64,000 bases of DNA from Gelatiniphilus marinus (GTDB lineage Bacteria > Bacteroidota > Bacteroidia > Flavobacteriales > Flavobacteriaceae): the NCBI RefSeq assembly GCF_042678305.1, contig NZ_JBHUDT010000001.1; one strand, written 5' to 3'. The position numbers and the translations under genes were made by a program. The stretch's first letter is position 1. Each line of letters begins with the position of its first letter. Below the pieces are notes generated by a model, which had not been told where the DNA came from, did not search any database, and saw only the letters and a program-made list of their open reading frames with translations. Positions 33,706 through 42,543 of the stretch are shown one piece after another.

Positions 33706-36441
33706 TTAAAGTTGCTGGTCTGGTTGCCTGCGTTTTTCGTATTTCAGGTCCTTTAAGATATTCGATTTTATCCCGATAAAGAAATTCCACGAAGCCCTGG
33801 TGCTAAAGGGTACCCAACTAAAATTCATGCGCCAACTTAGTAAATCGCGCTCAAAACGCAGTTGGGTATAAGTAAAACCTTTGTTTTTTAAATCGTAACC
33901 CGATGATGCGCCAACAGACCATTTAGGCGATAAATCTATGTTGCCAGAAAACATAAGCGAGTGAGACGATATCTCATTCTGCCTTCGTGTGTTCGAATAG
34001 TTTACGGCATAAGCCAAACGCAAATCCCAGGGTATTTTAAAGTTGTAAAAGGCACTGGGTTCTTCGTCTTTTTTATTTTTGCCATCGTCTGCGTTGGGCC
34101 TCGAAAAATCATCGGGTACTCCAAATAAATCATCGTCTCTACCACCGCTACGCAGGTTTTCTTCTACGGCACTGTTTTTGTCTCGGTCTTTGTCGCCATC
34201 TTTTTTACCGCCAGAAAGCGAATAGCTGGCCGTTAAGTTGGCACTGGTTAATCTAAACAGGCTGCCACCATTATTAATATTAAACTTATCTATTCTATTA
34301 TTGTTATTATCTAAAGCATAAGGGTCTAGGGTAGCGCCAAAGTTTACACTTAATTTATTATCGAACAACTGCGTGCCGCCACTCATTCGCACGGGGCTCC
34401 ATTGCAGCGAGTCGCCCGCAAAATTGTACGAAGTAGAAAAGTTAAGGTTATTTAGTAAAACCACTTTTTTAGGCTCTGCTACGGTACTGTCTTTATCGCG
34501 CATTTTAGCTTCAAAATTATTGGCAATAGATATGCCCATGGAGCTGGAGAAGTTTTTGTTGGGCGTGCCAAAAAGCCCTTGCTCGAAACGCGAGTATTCC
34601 AAATTGTTTTCGTTTTGTATATTTTCAATATCGGCAGCGGTCAACCCATCGGCGTTAATAACTTCGGCAGTTTCGTAATATTTATCGAAAGCGGGATTGA
34701 TATTATAACTAATTGAAGGCCGAATAACATGCCGAATAGCATGTATTTTAGGGTTTTCGCCGTCTTTTTTAAAGTTGAACATGCCGTAAAGCGTAGTGCC
34801 CAAACTGGTACTGAAACCATAGGTTCTAAACGCATCGAAACCATTTACGGTTTCGGTAATCACTTTATCGGTTAAATTATCGTAAACCTTGTCAATGGTT
34901 TTAAAAGTCCATGTTTCATTAAAATTTGCCGATGTGCTTAAGCTAAAATGTTTAAATAACTTAAAGTTGGTGCTAACCGGAATGGTATGTTGGAAACCGG
35001 CCTTGGCATCGTCGAACATTTCCTTTTTAAAGAATAATGAATCGGTAGTTTGAATTCGGTTTTCACCACGAACGCTATATTGAAAATTTATATTTTGAAT
35101 GATGCCTTTTTTAGATCCGTTTTTGGGCGCAAAGGGGAAAATCCTGCTTACGTTGCCTTGAAAGGTGGGGAACGTCATGTTTATTTGCTCGGTATTGGTG
35201 TTTTGAGAATGGGTTGCGGTAACGCTGTAGTTTACCGAGGGTTCGCCCTCGAAAGTTTTGGAATACGATACCGAAGACGACAAGGTGTTATTTAAAAACG
35301 CCCCCGTATTAATTTGATTTATAGATTGCCTGTAATATGTGCTACTACCCAAGTTTACCGATGCCGAAAAGCGCGAACTGGGGCTTGCTTTACTGTCTTG
35401 GCTGTGTGACCAGCGCAAGTTGTACACCGTAGATCTTCCGTAATCCGGAAAACCACGTTCGCTGGTAATCAGGTTTTCGTACCTAAACCCAACATTGCCC
35501 CTAAATCTATACCGTTTGGCATAGGTGTTTTCCAAACGTAAACCATAGCTTCCGTTGGTGTAATAATCGCCTAAAACAGCTAAATCCACATAATCGTTTA
35601 TGGCAAAATAATAACCTCCGTTTTGTAAAAAATAACCGCGGTCGTTTTGCTCGCCAAAACTAGGTATTAAAACCCCCGAGGTTTGTTTTTCGCTTTGCGG
35701 AAAAAAGGCAAAAGGCACACCAATGGGTGTTGGTACATCGTAAATAAAAAGATTAGCTAAACCGGTTACTATTTTTTTGCCCGGAACTATTTTGGCTTTT
35801 CTTAACAATATGTAATATTCGGGGTCTGTTAAATCTTCGGCGGTGGTGTATTTTCCGCGGTGAATAAAATAAACCGAATCGTTTTCTTTTTTTGTAAGTT
35901 GGGCAATAACGGTGCCACCGGATTGTTCGGTTTTAGAGTTGTAAATTAGCGCTTTTTCGGTTTGGGTATTAAAAACAATCGAATCGGGTTCAACTATATT
36001 TTGACCTTGTGTAAATACAGGTGCTTGGGTATAGCTGCCAACAGAATCTAAAATACCTTTGGCATAAACCGTATTGGTGCTGTAATCTATAACAATACTG
36101 CCCGATTTAATATTAATGTCGCCATAGTCTATTTCGGCATCATTGTATAAATATAGTTTTTGCTTTTTTTGATTGAACGAGGTATAGTCCGTAGCCCTGT
36201 ACCTTACAACATGCTCTAAGGTTTCTTTTTTGGGTTTAACAGAATCTGTAGCTGTTGTGTCTTGTGCTTTTTCAGATGGGGCTTCTATTTTAATTAAGTC
36301 TTTAGCATTAACAACCAAGCTGTCTTTAACAGTGGGTTTAATGCTGTCTGTAGGTTTCGGGATATCTTGAGCGAAGCTAAACGTGTTGATAAACACTGTA
36401 AAACTTAATGCAAAAAGTATTTTAAAGTTGTTTGTACGCAA
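33706..36441 (-). CDS. lptD: LPS-assembly outer-membrane protein LptD
   Basis: This is a large beta-barrel protein with a signal peptide (FKILFALSFTVFINTFSFAQ) and an N-terminal OstA-like beta-jellyroll (about residues 75-230, with YNDAEIDYGDINIKSG). A long barrel region follows whose family motif FFPQSEKQTSGVLIPSFGE is clear. It inserts lipopolysaccharide into the outer leaflet. An upstream ATG at 36492 would add 17 residues before the signal peptide. I prefer TTG 36441 because the predicted promoter at 36490-36497 would start RNA downstream of that ATG. The gene is divergent from the amidase gene. Confidence 0.88.
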   Translation of the reverse strand: MRTNNFKILFALSFTVFINTFSFAQDIPKPTDSIKPTVKDSLVVNAKDLIKIEAPSEKAQDTTATDSVKPKKETLEHVVRYRATDYTSFNQKKQKLYLYNDAEIDYGDINIKSGSIVIDYSTNTVYAKGILDSVGSYTQAPVFTQGQNIVEPDSIVFNTQTEKALIYNSKTEQSGGTVIAQLTKKENDSVYFIHRGKYTTAEDLTDPEYYILLRKAKIVPGKKIVTGLANLFIYDVPTPIGVPFAFFPQSEKQTSGVLIPSFGEQNDRGYFLQNGGYYFAINDYVDLAVLGDYYTNGSYGLRLENTYAKRYRFRGNVGFRYENLITSERGFPDYGRSTVYNLRWSHSQDSKASPSSRFSASVNLGSSTYYRQSINQINTGAFLNNTLSSSVSYSKTFEGEPSVNYSVTATHSQNTNTEQINMTFPTFQGNVSRIFPFAPKNGSKKGIIQNINFQYSVRGENRIQTTDSLFFKKEMFDDAKAGFQHTIPVSTNFKLFKHFSLSTSANFNETWTFKTIDKVYDNLTDKVITETVNGFDAFRTYGFSTSLGTTLYGMFNFKKDGENPKIHAIRHVIRPSISYNINPAFDKYYETAEVINADGLTAADIENIQNENNLEYSRFEQGLFGTPNKNFSSSMGISIANNFEAKMRDKDSTVAEPKKVVLLNNLNFSTSYNFAGDSLQWSPVRMSGGTQLFDNKLSVNFGATLDPYALDNNNNRIDKFNINNGGSLFRLTSANLTASYSLSGGKKDGDKDRDKNSAVEENLRSGGRDDDLFGVPDDFSRPNADDGKNKKDEEPSAFYNFKIPWDLRLAYAVNYSNTRRQNEISSHSLMFSGNIDLSPKWSVGASSGYDLKNKGFTYTQLRFERDLLSWRMNFSWVPFSTRASWNFFIGIKSNILKDLKYEKRRQPDQQL

Positions 36442-36489
36442 CGCTTTTAAATGTATTTTTGTAAAAGTATGGCTCGGTTTTTGAAATGC

Positions 36490-36497
36490 CAAAATTA
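36490..36497 (-). promoter_or_regulatory. Promoter -7 element for lptD (TAATTTTG on minus strand)
   Basis: CAAAATTA on the plus strand is TAATTTTG on the minus strand, matching TAnnTTTG. Transcription would begin near 36483, about 40 bases before the TTG start at 36441. No properly spaced TTG element is evident. Confidence 0.35.
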
Positions 36498-36605
36498 CAT
36501 ATATTTTTCTGTGATAGTTTATTATTCAACAGAAAAAAAATAAAATTAAAAACAGACCTAACTTGATAGTATAATAAATCAAGATTTTTAGCCGTTAAAA
36601 CCCTT

Positions 36606-37733
36606 ATGAAAACGTCCAGAATATTACTTTTCGTATCTTTTATAATAGTATTAACATTTACTGGTTGCAATCATGTCTTTGGGCAATCTGAGGTAGAACC
36701 GTTTTTGATAATGATTGACCCTGGGCACGGTGGAAGAGATGGGGGAACACCAGGAACAGGACGCTATAAAACCACAGAAAAGCACATTGCCTTAGATGTT
36801 TCTTTGGCATTGGGGAAAATGATTGAAAGCAAATTGCCAAACGTAAAAGTGCGATATACACGAAAAAAAGACGTTTTCCCGTCTTTAAATGACAGAGCAA
36901 GAGTGGCTAATCATAGCGATGTGGACTTATTTATATCCATACATTGCAATGCACAACCCGGTAAAAGAGGAACCGCTTATGGCTCTGAAACTTATGTGTT
37001 GGGTATTACAAAAAACAAACAAAATTTAGAGGTGGCAAAACGTGAGAATTCGGTAATCTCGTTGGAAGATAATTATGAGGAAACCTACAAGGATTTCAAC
37101 CCAAACTCACACGAATCTACTTTAGCTCTTATGCTTGCTCAAGAAGATTACCTAGACCATAGTATAGAATTGGCAAGCTATATTGAAAATGAGTTTAAGC
37201 ATACTGCTAAACGCAAAACCAGAGGTGTAAAGCAAAATATATTTTATGTTTTGGCATATACCTATATGCCAAGTGTTTTGGTGGAATTAGGTTTTCTTAC
37301 TCATAAAAAAGAGGAAGATTTTTTAAATTCCAAAAAAGGAAAAGCTGTTATGACAAAGTCATTGTTTAACGCGGTTAAAAAATATGTAAAAAACCATGCT
37401 CAAGCGGTTTCAGTATCAGAAAATAGTACAGAAACCAATAGCGGTAACCGTGAAATAACTAATGCAGATAACTTAATTTTTAAGGTTCAAATAGCGGCAA
37501 GCTCAAAATCGTTAGAAACAAAACCTTATAATTTTAAAGGATTAAACAATGTTTCCAGAGCTAAAGAAAACAATTTGTATAAATATTTTTATGGCGAAAC
37601 TTCAAATTACAATACCATAAAAAAACTGGAAGAAGAAGCCAAAACCGCAGGTTTTAAAACAGGATATATTGTAGCATTTAAGAATGGTAAAAAAATATCT
37701 TTAACCGAAGCTTTAAAAACAACCGCCAATTAA
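36606..37733 (+). CDS. N-acetylmuramoyl-L-alanine amidase with C-terminal SPOR-like domain
   Basis: The signal sequence ends near TFTGC, so it may be a lipoprotein, although Phe at -3 is unusual. The Amidase_3 zinc site is intact: DPGHGG (His), the Glu in TTEKHIAL, SIHCNA (His), and the catalytic Glu in LVELGFL. Residues about 290-370 (FKVQIAASSKSLETKPYNF) resemble a SPOR domain that binds denuded glycan at division sites. It cleaves the stem peptide from MurNAc during cell separation. It is divergent from lptD and followed by an MCE protein gene. Confidence 0.9.
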   Translation: MKTSRILLFVSFIIVLTFTGCNHVFGQSEVEPFLIMIDPGHGGRDGGTPGTGRYKTTEKHIALDVSLALGKMIESKLPNVKVRYTRKKDVFPSLNDRARVANHSDVDLFISIHCNAQPGKRGTAYGSETYVLGITKNKQNLEVAKRENSVISLEDNYEETYKDFNPNSHESTLALMLAQEDYLDHSIELASYIENEFKHTAKRKTRGVKQNIFYVLAYTYMPSVLVELGFLTHKKEEDFLNSKKGKAVMTKSLFNAVKKYVKNHAQAVSVSENSTETNSGNREITNADNLIFKVQIAASSKSLETKPYNFKGLNNVSRAKENNLYKYFYGETSNYNTIKKLEEEAKTAGFKTGYIVAFKNGKKISLTEALKTTAN

Positions 37734-37756
37734 GTCTGTTCTTTTTAAATTTATCT

Positions 37757-37764
37757 TAAATTTG
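37757..37764 (+). promoter_or_regulatory. Promoter -7 element (TAAATTTG)
   Basis: TAAATTTG matches TAnnTTTG and ends 20 bases before the MCE-protein start codon. The upstream TTG element is not recognisable. It lies just after the amidase stop, so it would let the MCE gene be expressed alone. Confidence 0.35.
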
Positions 37765-37784
37765 TTTATCTAAACATATTTATT

Positions 37785-38747
37785 TTGAAGATATCAAAAG
37801 AAGTCAAAACAGCAATATTAATCATATCGGGTATTTTCCTTTTTATTTTCGGATTCAATTATCTAAAAGGGCAAAACCTGCTCGACTCTTCCCGTACCTT
37901 TTATGCCGTTTACGATAATGTTGAAGGTTTAACAGCATCAACACCAGTAACCATTAACGGTTTAATTGTTGGAAAAGTGATTAGCATAGGTTTTAAAGGA
38001 GATGGCTCTGGCAAATTATTGGTAAAACTTTTAGTGGATAACGATTTTCAGTTTTCAAAAAACAGCAAAGCGGAACTTTATGAAACCGGTTTAATAGGCG
38101 GAAAGGCCATTGCCATTGTCCCTGCCTTTGATGGTGCCGAAAACGCCGAAAAAGAGTCGTATTTACAAGGTTCGGTAAAAGCAGGATTAAGCGAATTGGT
38201 TAATCAAAAACTCACACCGTTACAAGGAAAGATTGAAAATATGATGGTGAGTGCCGATAGTTTGTTGAATAATTTAAACCAAGTTTTCGATGCGCAAACC
38301 AAAGCAAACCTAAAAAAAAGCATTGCCAGTTTAAGTGCTACAATAAATTCGTTTAAAAGCACGTCGTTATCCCTAAATCATACCATAAAGAATAACCAAG
38401 GTAAAATAGACAGCGTATTAACCAATGCCGAAAAACTAACCGGCGATTTGGCGAAAATAACACATACCATTTCAGAATCTGATTTAAAAAAGACCATAAA
38501 AAACTTAGAATCAACCCTTAAAAACTTCGATAAAATTATTGCCAATTTAGAAAACGGCGAAGGCTCAATGGGTAAATTGCTAAAAGACGAAGGTTTATAC
38601 AAAAACTTAGAAGGCGCCACCCTGCAATTAGAACAGTTGTTGGAAGATATGAAGCTAAACCCAAAACGTTACGTACATTTTTCATTGTTCGGAAAAAAAC
38701 CAAAACAATACGATGCCCAGGGCAACGAAATTAAACAACAAGATTAA
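37785..38747 (+). CDS. MlaD/MCE family substrate-binding protein
   Basis: One N-terminal membrane helix (ILIISGIFLFIFGFNYLKG) anchors a single MCE domain at about residues 35-115 (FYAVYDNVEGLTASTPV, INGLIVGKV, YETGLIGGKAIAI). A helical tail of about 150 residues with heptad character follows. MCE proteins form rings that carry phospholipids between inner and outer membranes, usually with an MlaE/MlaF ABC transporter; none is seen in this window. The start codon is TTG at 37785, leading straight into KISKEVKTAILI. Confidence 0.88.
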   Translation: MKISKEVKTAILIISGIFLFIFGFNYLKGQNLLDSSRTFYAVYDNVEGLTASTPVTINGLIVGKVISIGFKGDGSGKLLVKLLVDNDFQFSKNSKAELYETGLIGGKAIAIVPAFDGAENAEKESYLQGSVKAGLSELVNQKLTPLQGKIENMMVSADSLLNNLNQVFDAQTKANLKKSIASLSATINSFKSTSLSLNHTIKNNQGKIDSVLTNAEKLTGDLAKITHTISESDLKKTIKNLESTLKNFDKIIANLENGEGSMGKLLKDEGLYKNLEGATLQLEQLLEDMKLNPKRYVHFSLFGKKPKQYDAQGNEIKQQD

Positions 38748-38759
38748 GGCTTAAAAATT

Positions 38760-40067
38760 ATGAACTACCTACCAAACGTACTTTTTGCAATAGTTTTAGT
38801 TATAGGTATTGGTTACTTCGCAAAAAACGTAAAAAAATTAATTCGTAATATAAAACTTGGTCAAGCGGTTAATGTTAGCGATAACAAATCGCAACGCTGG
38901 AAAAACATGACCATGATTGCGCTGGGGCAAAGTAAAATGGTGCGTCGTCCCATTGCTGGATTTCTGCACATAGTTGTTTATGTGGGCTTTATCATCATCA
39001 ATATTGAAGTGTTAGAAATCATTATCGATGGCTTATTTGGCACACACAGAATTGGCTTAAAAGTATTGCCAGTATCGGTTTATGGGTTTTTAATCGGTGC
39101 TTTCGAAATATTAGCTGTTTTAGTATTTATATCGGTAATTATTTTTTGGATACGCAGAAACACTATAAAACTAGCGCGTTTCTGGAAAAACGAAATGACC
39201 AGTTGGCCAAAAAACGATGGCAATTACATTCTGTATTTCGAAATGGTGTTGATGGCACTGTTTTTAATTATGAATGCTACCGATGTTAGTTTTCAAGAAT
39301 TAAACTCCGGTAACATTGTTAGTCAATTTATAGCGCCTTGGTTTGGTGGTTTATCAGAAACAACTCTTAATATTATAGAAAGAGCTGCTTGGTGGCTGCA
39401 CATCATAGGTATTTTAATATTTTTAAATTACCTGTATTTTTCAAAACATCTTCACATTTTATTGGCATTCCCAAACACGTATTACGGTAAATTAAAGCCC
39501 CAGGGGCAATTTAATAACCTTGAAGCCGTAACCAAAGAAGTGCAATTAATGATGGACCCCGATGCCGACCCTTACGCAGTACCCGAAGACGACACCGAAA
39601 CACCAGCAAAATTTGGTGCCAGCGATGTGCAAGATTTAAACTGGGTACAATTACTAAACGCCTACACCTGTACAGAATGCGGACGCTGCACCAGCGAATG
39701 TCCGGCAAACCAAACCGGTAAAAAACTATCGCCCCGAAAAATAATGATGGACACCCGAGACCGTTTAGAAGAAGTCGGTAAAAACATAGATGCCAATAAA
39801 GGCGAATTTAAAGACGACGGCAAACAACTACTAAACAACTATATAACAACAGAAGAACTTTGGGCATGTACATCGTGCAACGCTTGCGTAGAGGCTTGCC
39901 CCGTAAGTATCGACCCACTGTCAATCATTCTCGATATGCGCCGCTATTTGGTAATGGAGCAATCGGCGGCACCAACCGAACTCAATACCATGATGACCAA
40001 TATAGAAAACAACGGCGCACCATGGCCATACAATCAAATGGACAGATTAAACTGGAAAAACCAATAA
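38760..40067 (+). CDS. Membrane-bound 4Fe-4S oxidoreductase subunit (HdrC/NarI-like)
   Basis: The N-terminal half has four to five membrane helices with histidines placed as for heme b (residues 1-235). The C-terminal half carries two 4Fe-4S clusters, CTECGRCTSECP and CTSCNACVEACP. It resembles the electron-transfer subunit of heterodisulfide-reductase or glycolate-oxidase-like complexes. Its likely partner is the CCG-domain protein at 40918-41709; a small secreted protein gene lies between them. Its electron donor and acceptor are not predictable. Confidence 0.87.
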   Translation: MNYLPNVLFAIVLVIGIGYFAKNVKKLIRNIKLGQAVNVSDNKSQRWKNMTMIALGQSKMVRRPIAGFLHIVVYVGFIIINIEVLEIIIDGLFGTHRIGLKVLPVSVYGFLIGAFEILAVLVFISVIIFWIRRNTIKLARFWKNEMTSWPKNDGNYILYFEMVLMALFLIMNATDVSFQELNSGNIVSQFIAPWFGGLSETTLNIIERAAWWLHIIGILIFLNYLYFSKHLHILLAFPNTYYGKLKPQGQFNNLEAVTKEVQLMMDPDADPYAVPEDDTETPAKFGASDVQDLNWVQLLNAYTCTECGRCTSECPANQTGKKLSPRKIMMDTRDRLEEVGKNIDANKGEFKDDGKQLLNNYITTEELWACTSCNACVEACPVSIDPLSIILDMRRYLVMEQSAAPTELNTMMTNIENNGAPWPYNQMDRLNWKNQ

Positions 40068-40074
40068 ATTTATT

Positions 40075-40746
40075 ATGCAAAAACACCTAAAAACAAAAAA
40101 CGCCTTTAAGCATATTTTATATAGCCTTTTAATGCTAATCTGCCTAAATACTTTGGCGCAAACCAGCAGCAAAAACCTAAAAATCGTAGATAGTTTGGCA
40201 AACAAAATGTTTGTCGATATGAACAATAGAGACTACGATGCCATATTGGATATGATGCACCCAAAAGCCTTCAATATGGTACCCAAAGAAACCTTAAAAG
40301 AGCTTTTTAAATCTACCATCGAGGGCAACGAGGAATTCGCTATCGAAATCCCCAAAACCATTCCAAAATACAAATTATCAGAAGTATTTAAAAGCGAGAA
40401 AAACAATTTGCAGTATGCTTTTGTCTCTTACAATATGAAAATGAACATGACCTTCCATAAACAAGAATTCGACGACGAATCAAAAAAAATGATGACAAAC
40501 GTAATGAAAGCCAAAGAGATGGACGTTAAGTTCATTACAAACAACAGCTTAGAAATTGTAATGAATAACAGGGTAACCATTATCCTAAGAGACGACACCA
40601 CAAAAAACAAATGGGTTATGGTAAATTACGACCCCGACTCGCCATTATTCTATCAAATAGTACCCGAAGGCCTGCTAGAAGCTGCCAAAACCTACAAGCA
40701 AGATTTAATGTCAGAAAGCAAAAAGAAAACAGAAACCGATAATTAA
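40075..40746 (+). CDS. Secreted protein of unknown function between two Fe-S subunit genes
   Basis: A signal peptide with core LYSLLMLICLNTLAQ is followed by a roughly 200-residue domain. Its opening, SLANKMFVDMNNRDYDAIL, is reminiscent of NTF2-like/SnoaL small alpha-beta barrels. No catalytic residues or named family are recognised. It is 7 bases after the Fe-S membrane subunit and so is co-transcribed with it. The alternative is an unrelated gene that was inserted into the pair. Confidence 0.7.
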   Translation: MQKHLKTKNAFKHILYSLLMLICLNTLAQTSSKNLKIVDSLANKMFVDMNNRDYDAILDMMHPKAFNMVPKETLKELFKSTIEGNEEFAIEIPKTIPKYKLSEVFKSEKNNLQYAFVSYNMKMNMTFHKQEFDDESKKMMTNVMKAKEMDVKFITNNSLEIVMNNRVTIILRDDTTKNKWVMVNYDPDSPLFYQIVPEGLLEAAKTYKQDLMSESKKKTETDN

Positions 40747-40754
40747 AATAATAT

Positions 40755-40841
40755 GGGCGTTACCCTAAAAAGGGTCGGGCTTTCCGCTATATCTTTTTTG
40801 CTTTTAATGGCAAAAAAGGATGCCGCATCAATCCCTAACGC
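40755..40841 (+). repeat. GGGCGTTACC intergenic element, compact copy
   Basis: This 87-bp element begins GGGCGTTACCCT and ends CAATCCCTAACGC, so GCGTTA and TAACGC are terminal inverted repeats. Internal palindromes include ACCCT/AGGGT and TTTTTTGC/GCAAAAAA. A longer relative lies at 54455-54584. It occupies the gap between the secreted protein and the CCG-domain gene. Confidence 0.65.
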
Positions 40842-40880
40842 AAAACCCAACACAAAACCATAAGCTTGCAAGATATTAAA

Positions 40881-40896
40881 TCCCGAAGCTTTGGGA
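40881..40896. repeat. TCCCGAAGCTTTGGGA palindrome
   Basis: This 16-base near-perfect palindrome lies 22 bases before the CCG-domain gene. A close copy (TCCCGAAGCTTCGGAA) is found at 54510-54525, nested in the other GGGCGTTACC element. Confidence 0.5.
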
Positions 40897-40917
40897 GTAG
40901 CTATTAAACTTTAAACA

Positions 40918-41709
40918 ATGAGCGAAACAATAAAAGTACCAACCATGGCAGAATTTATGGCCCAGGGTAAACAACCCGAAGTTTTGTTTTGGGTAGGTTG
41001 CGCCGGTAGTTTTGACGATAGAGCAAAAAAAATAACCAAAGCCTTTGTAAAGCTTTTAAATAAAGCCAATGTAGAATTTGCCGTATTGGGCACCGAAGAA
41101 AGCTGCACCGGAGATCCGGCAAAACGCGCCGGAAACGAGTTTCTGTTTCAAATGCAGGCCGTAACCAATATAGAGGTTTTAAACGCCTACGAAGTAAAAA
41201 AAATAGTAACCGCTTGCCCGCATTGCTTTAATACCATAAAAAACGAATACCCAGAATTAGGTGGTAATTATACTGTAATGCACCATACACAATTCTTAAA
41301 ATCTCTTTTAGAAGAAGGGCGTTTAACCATTCAGGGTGGCAAGTTTAAAGGCAAGCGCATCACCTTTCACGACCCCTGTTATTTAGGTCGCGCCAATAAT
41401 GTTTACGAAGCACCACGAGAACTCATTCAAAAGTTAGAAGCAGAATTAGTTGAAATGAAAAACTGCCGCCGCAACGGATTGTGCTGTGGGGCAGGAGGCG
41501 CACAAATGTTTAAAGATGCAGAACCAGGGAACAAAGAAGTTAATATAGAACGCACCGAGCAAGCCCTCGAAATAAAACCAGAGATTATAGCAGCAGGCTG
41601 CCCATTTTGCAATACCATGATGACCGACGGCGTAAAGGCCAAGGAAAAAGAAAACGATATAGAGGTAATGGATATTGCAGAACTTATTGCCAATGCACAG
41701 GATTTGTAA
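40918..41709 (+). CDS. CCG-domain Fe-S oxidoreductase subunit (HdrB-like)
   Basis: The cysteine-rich CCG modules that bind noncubane or 4Fe-4S clusters in heterodisulfide-reductase-like enzymes are present: TACPHCFNT in the first half, and HDPCYLG, LCCGAGGAQM and GCPFCNTM in the second. At 263 residues it is soluble. It should dock on the membrane 4Fe-4S subunit encoded two genes upstream, together forming a quinone- or thiol-linked redox complex whose substrate is unknown. Between the pair lie the secreted protein gene and two repeats. Confidence 0.87.
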   Translation: MSETIKVPTMAEFMAQGKQPEVLFWVGCAGSFDDRAKKITKAFVKLLNKANVEFAVLGTEESCTGDPAKRAGNEFLFQMQAVTNIEVLNAYEVKKIVTACPHCFNTIKNEYPELGGNYTVMHHTQFLKSLLEEGRLTIQGGKFKGKRITFHDPCYLGRANNVYEAPRELIQKLEAELVEMKNCRRNGLCCGAGGAQMFKDAEPGNKEVNIERTEQALEIKPEIIAAGCPFCNTMMTDGVKAKEKENDIEVMDIAELIANAQDL

Positions 41710-41764
41710 GTTTATTTTATTCCTGAAAAGGCAAGAATCCAATACCTAAATTATCAAATAAAAT

Positions 41765-41790
41765 GCTTGTGCTAAACATAGTCAAAGCAT
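41765..41790. repeat. Decayed copy of CTTGTGCTGAGCATAGTCGAAG repeat
   Basis: GCTTGTGCTAAACATAGTC followed by AAAGCAT matches the copy at 54543-54567 at all but about five positions. It lies between the CCG-domain gene and the following small gene. Confidence 0.45.
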
Positions 41791-41812
41791 ATTATAAACA
41801 ATACTTAAAAAC

Positions 41813-42298
41813 ATGCTAGTAGAATTTAATACATTACCCCAAGAATCGCGTGTTTGGATTTACCAAGCCAACCGCTCGTTTACCAAACAAGAATTAGAAG
41901 AAATACAAGAAAAACTAAATGTTTTTATAGAAAACTGGACGGCACACGGTAGCGATTTGCAAGCTGGCTATACCATAAAATACAAGCGCTTTATCGTGTT
42001 GGGCTTAAATCAAAATATAGCAAAAGCTTCAGGCTGCTCTATCGATGCCTCGGTTCATTTTATCCAACAATTAGAAAAAGAATACAAGGTCGATTTAATG
42101 GATAAAATGAACGTGTCTTACAAACAAGGTGAATTTGTGGCTTACAAAACCTTAACCGATTTCAGAAAAATGGCCAAAGATAAAGCGGTTTCCAAAAACA
42201 CCATTGTTTTTAATAATTTGGTAAATAATATTGCAGAATTTAAAGAAAATTGGGAAGTTCCGGCAAGCGAAAGCTGGCACAGCCGTTTTTTAAATTAA
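41813..42298 (+). CDS. Conserved Bacteroidota protein of unknown function
   Basis: This is a 161-residue soluble protein with conserved-looking segments ESRVWIYQANRSFT, FIENWTAHGSDLQAGY and SIDASVHFIQQLEKEY. I recognise the family as one widely labelled ABC transporter ATPase in databases. No Walker A, signature or Walker B motif is present here, so that label is not supported. Function is unknown. It is flanked by repeats and lies between the Fe-S oxidoreductase and serB. Confidence 0.75.
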   Translation: MLVEFNTLPQESRVWIYQANRSFTKQELEEIQEKLNVFIENWTAHGSDLQAGYTIKYKRFIVLGLNQNIAKASGCSIDASVHFIQQLEKEYKVDLMDKMNVSYKQGEFVAYKTLTDFRKMAKDKAVSKNTIVFNNLVNNIAEFKENWEVPASESWHSRFLN

Positions 42299-42503
42299 AG
42301 AGCCTTTAAATACTTTTTATAGCTTTTTTGTTTTGTGAAATCCAGATAAAAATATTGCCAATATTTACCTGCTAAAACAAAACACAAATCATTTAACCAA
42401 AAAAACAGTATTTTGTTGTGGGTTCTAAAAAGCATAACGGTATGTGGTATTCAAATAAAACAGCAAAAACTTTTATATCTCAAATAGAATAATGATTTTT
42501 ACG

Positions 42504-42521
42504 TCCCGATTACCATCGGGA
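42504..42521. repeat. TCCCGAT-TACC-ATCGGGA hairpin upstream of serB
   Basis: Seven-base arms form a perfect stem with a TACC loop, 22 bases before the serB start. In RNA it would form a stable 5' leader hairpin. TCCCGAT/ATCGGGA hairpins are common as intergenic repeats in flavobacteria, so it may have no specific regulatory role. Confidence 0.5.
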
Positions 42522-42543
42522 TATAAAAGCTGAAAATTACATT

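Noticed and set aside
41813..42298. Annotation as an ABC transporter ATPase
   Set aside because: No Walker A, Walker B or signature motif is present; the label would come only from database tradition.
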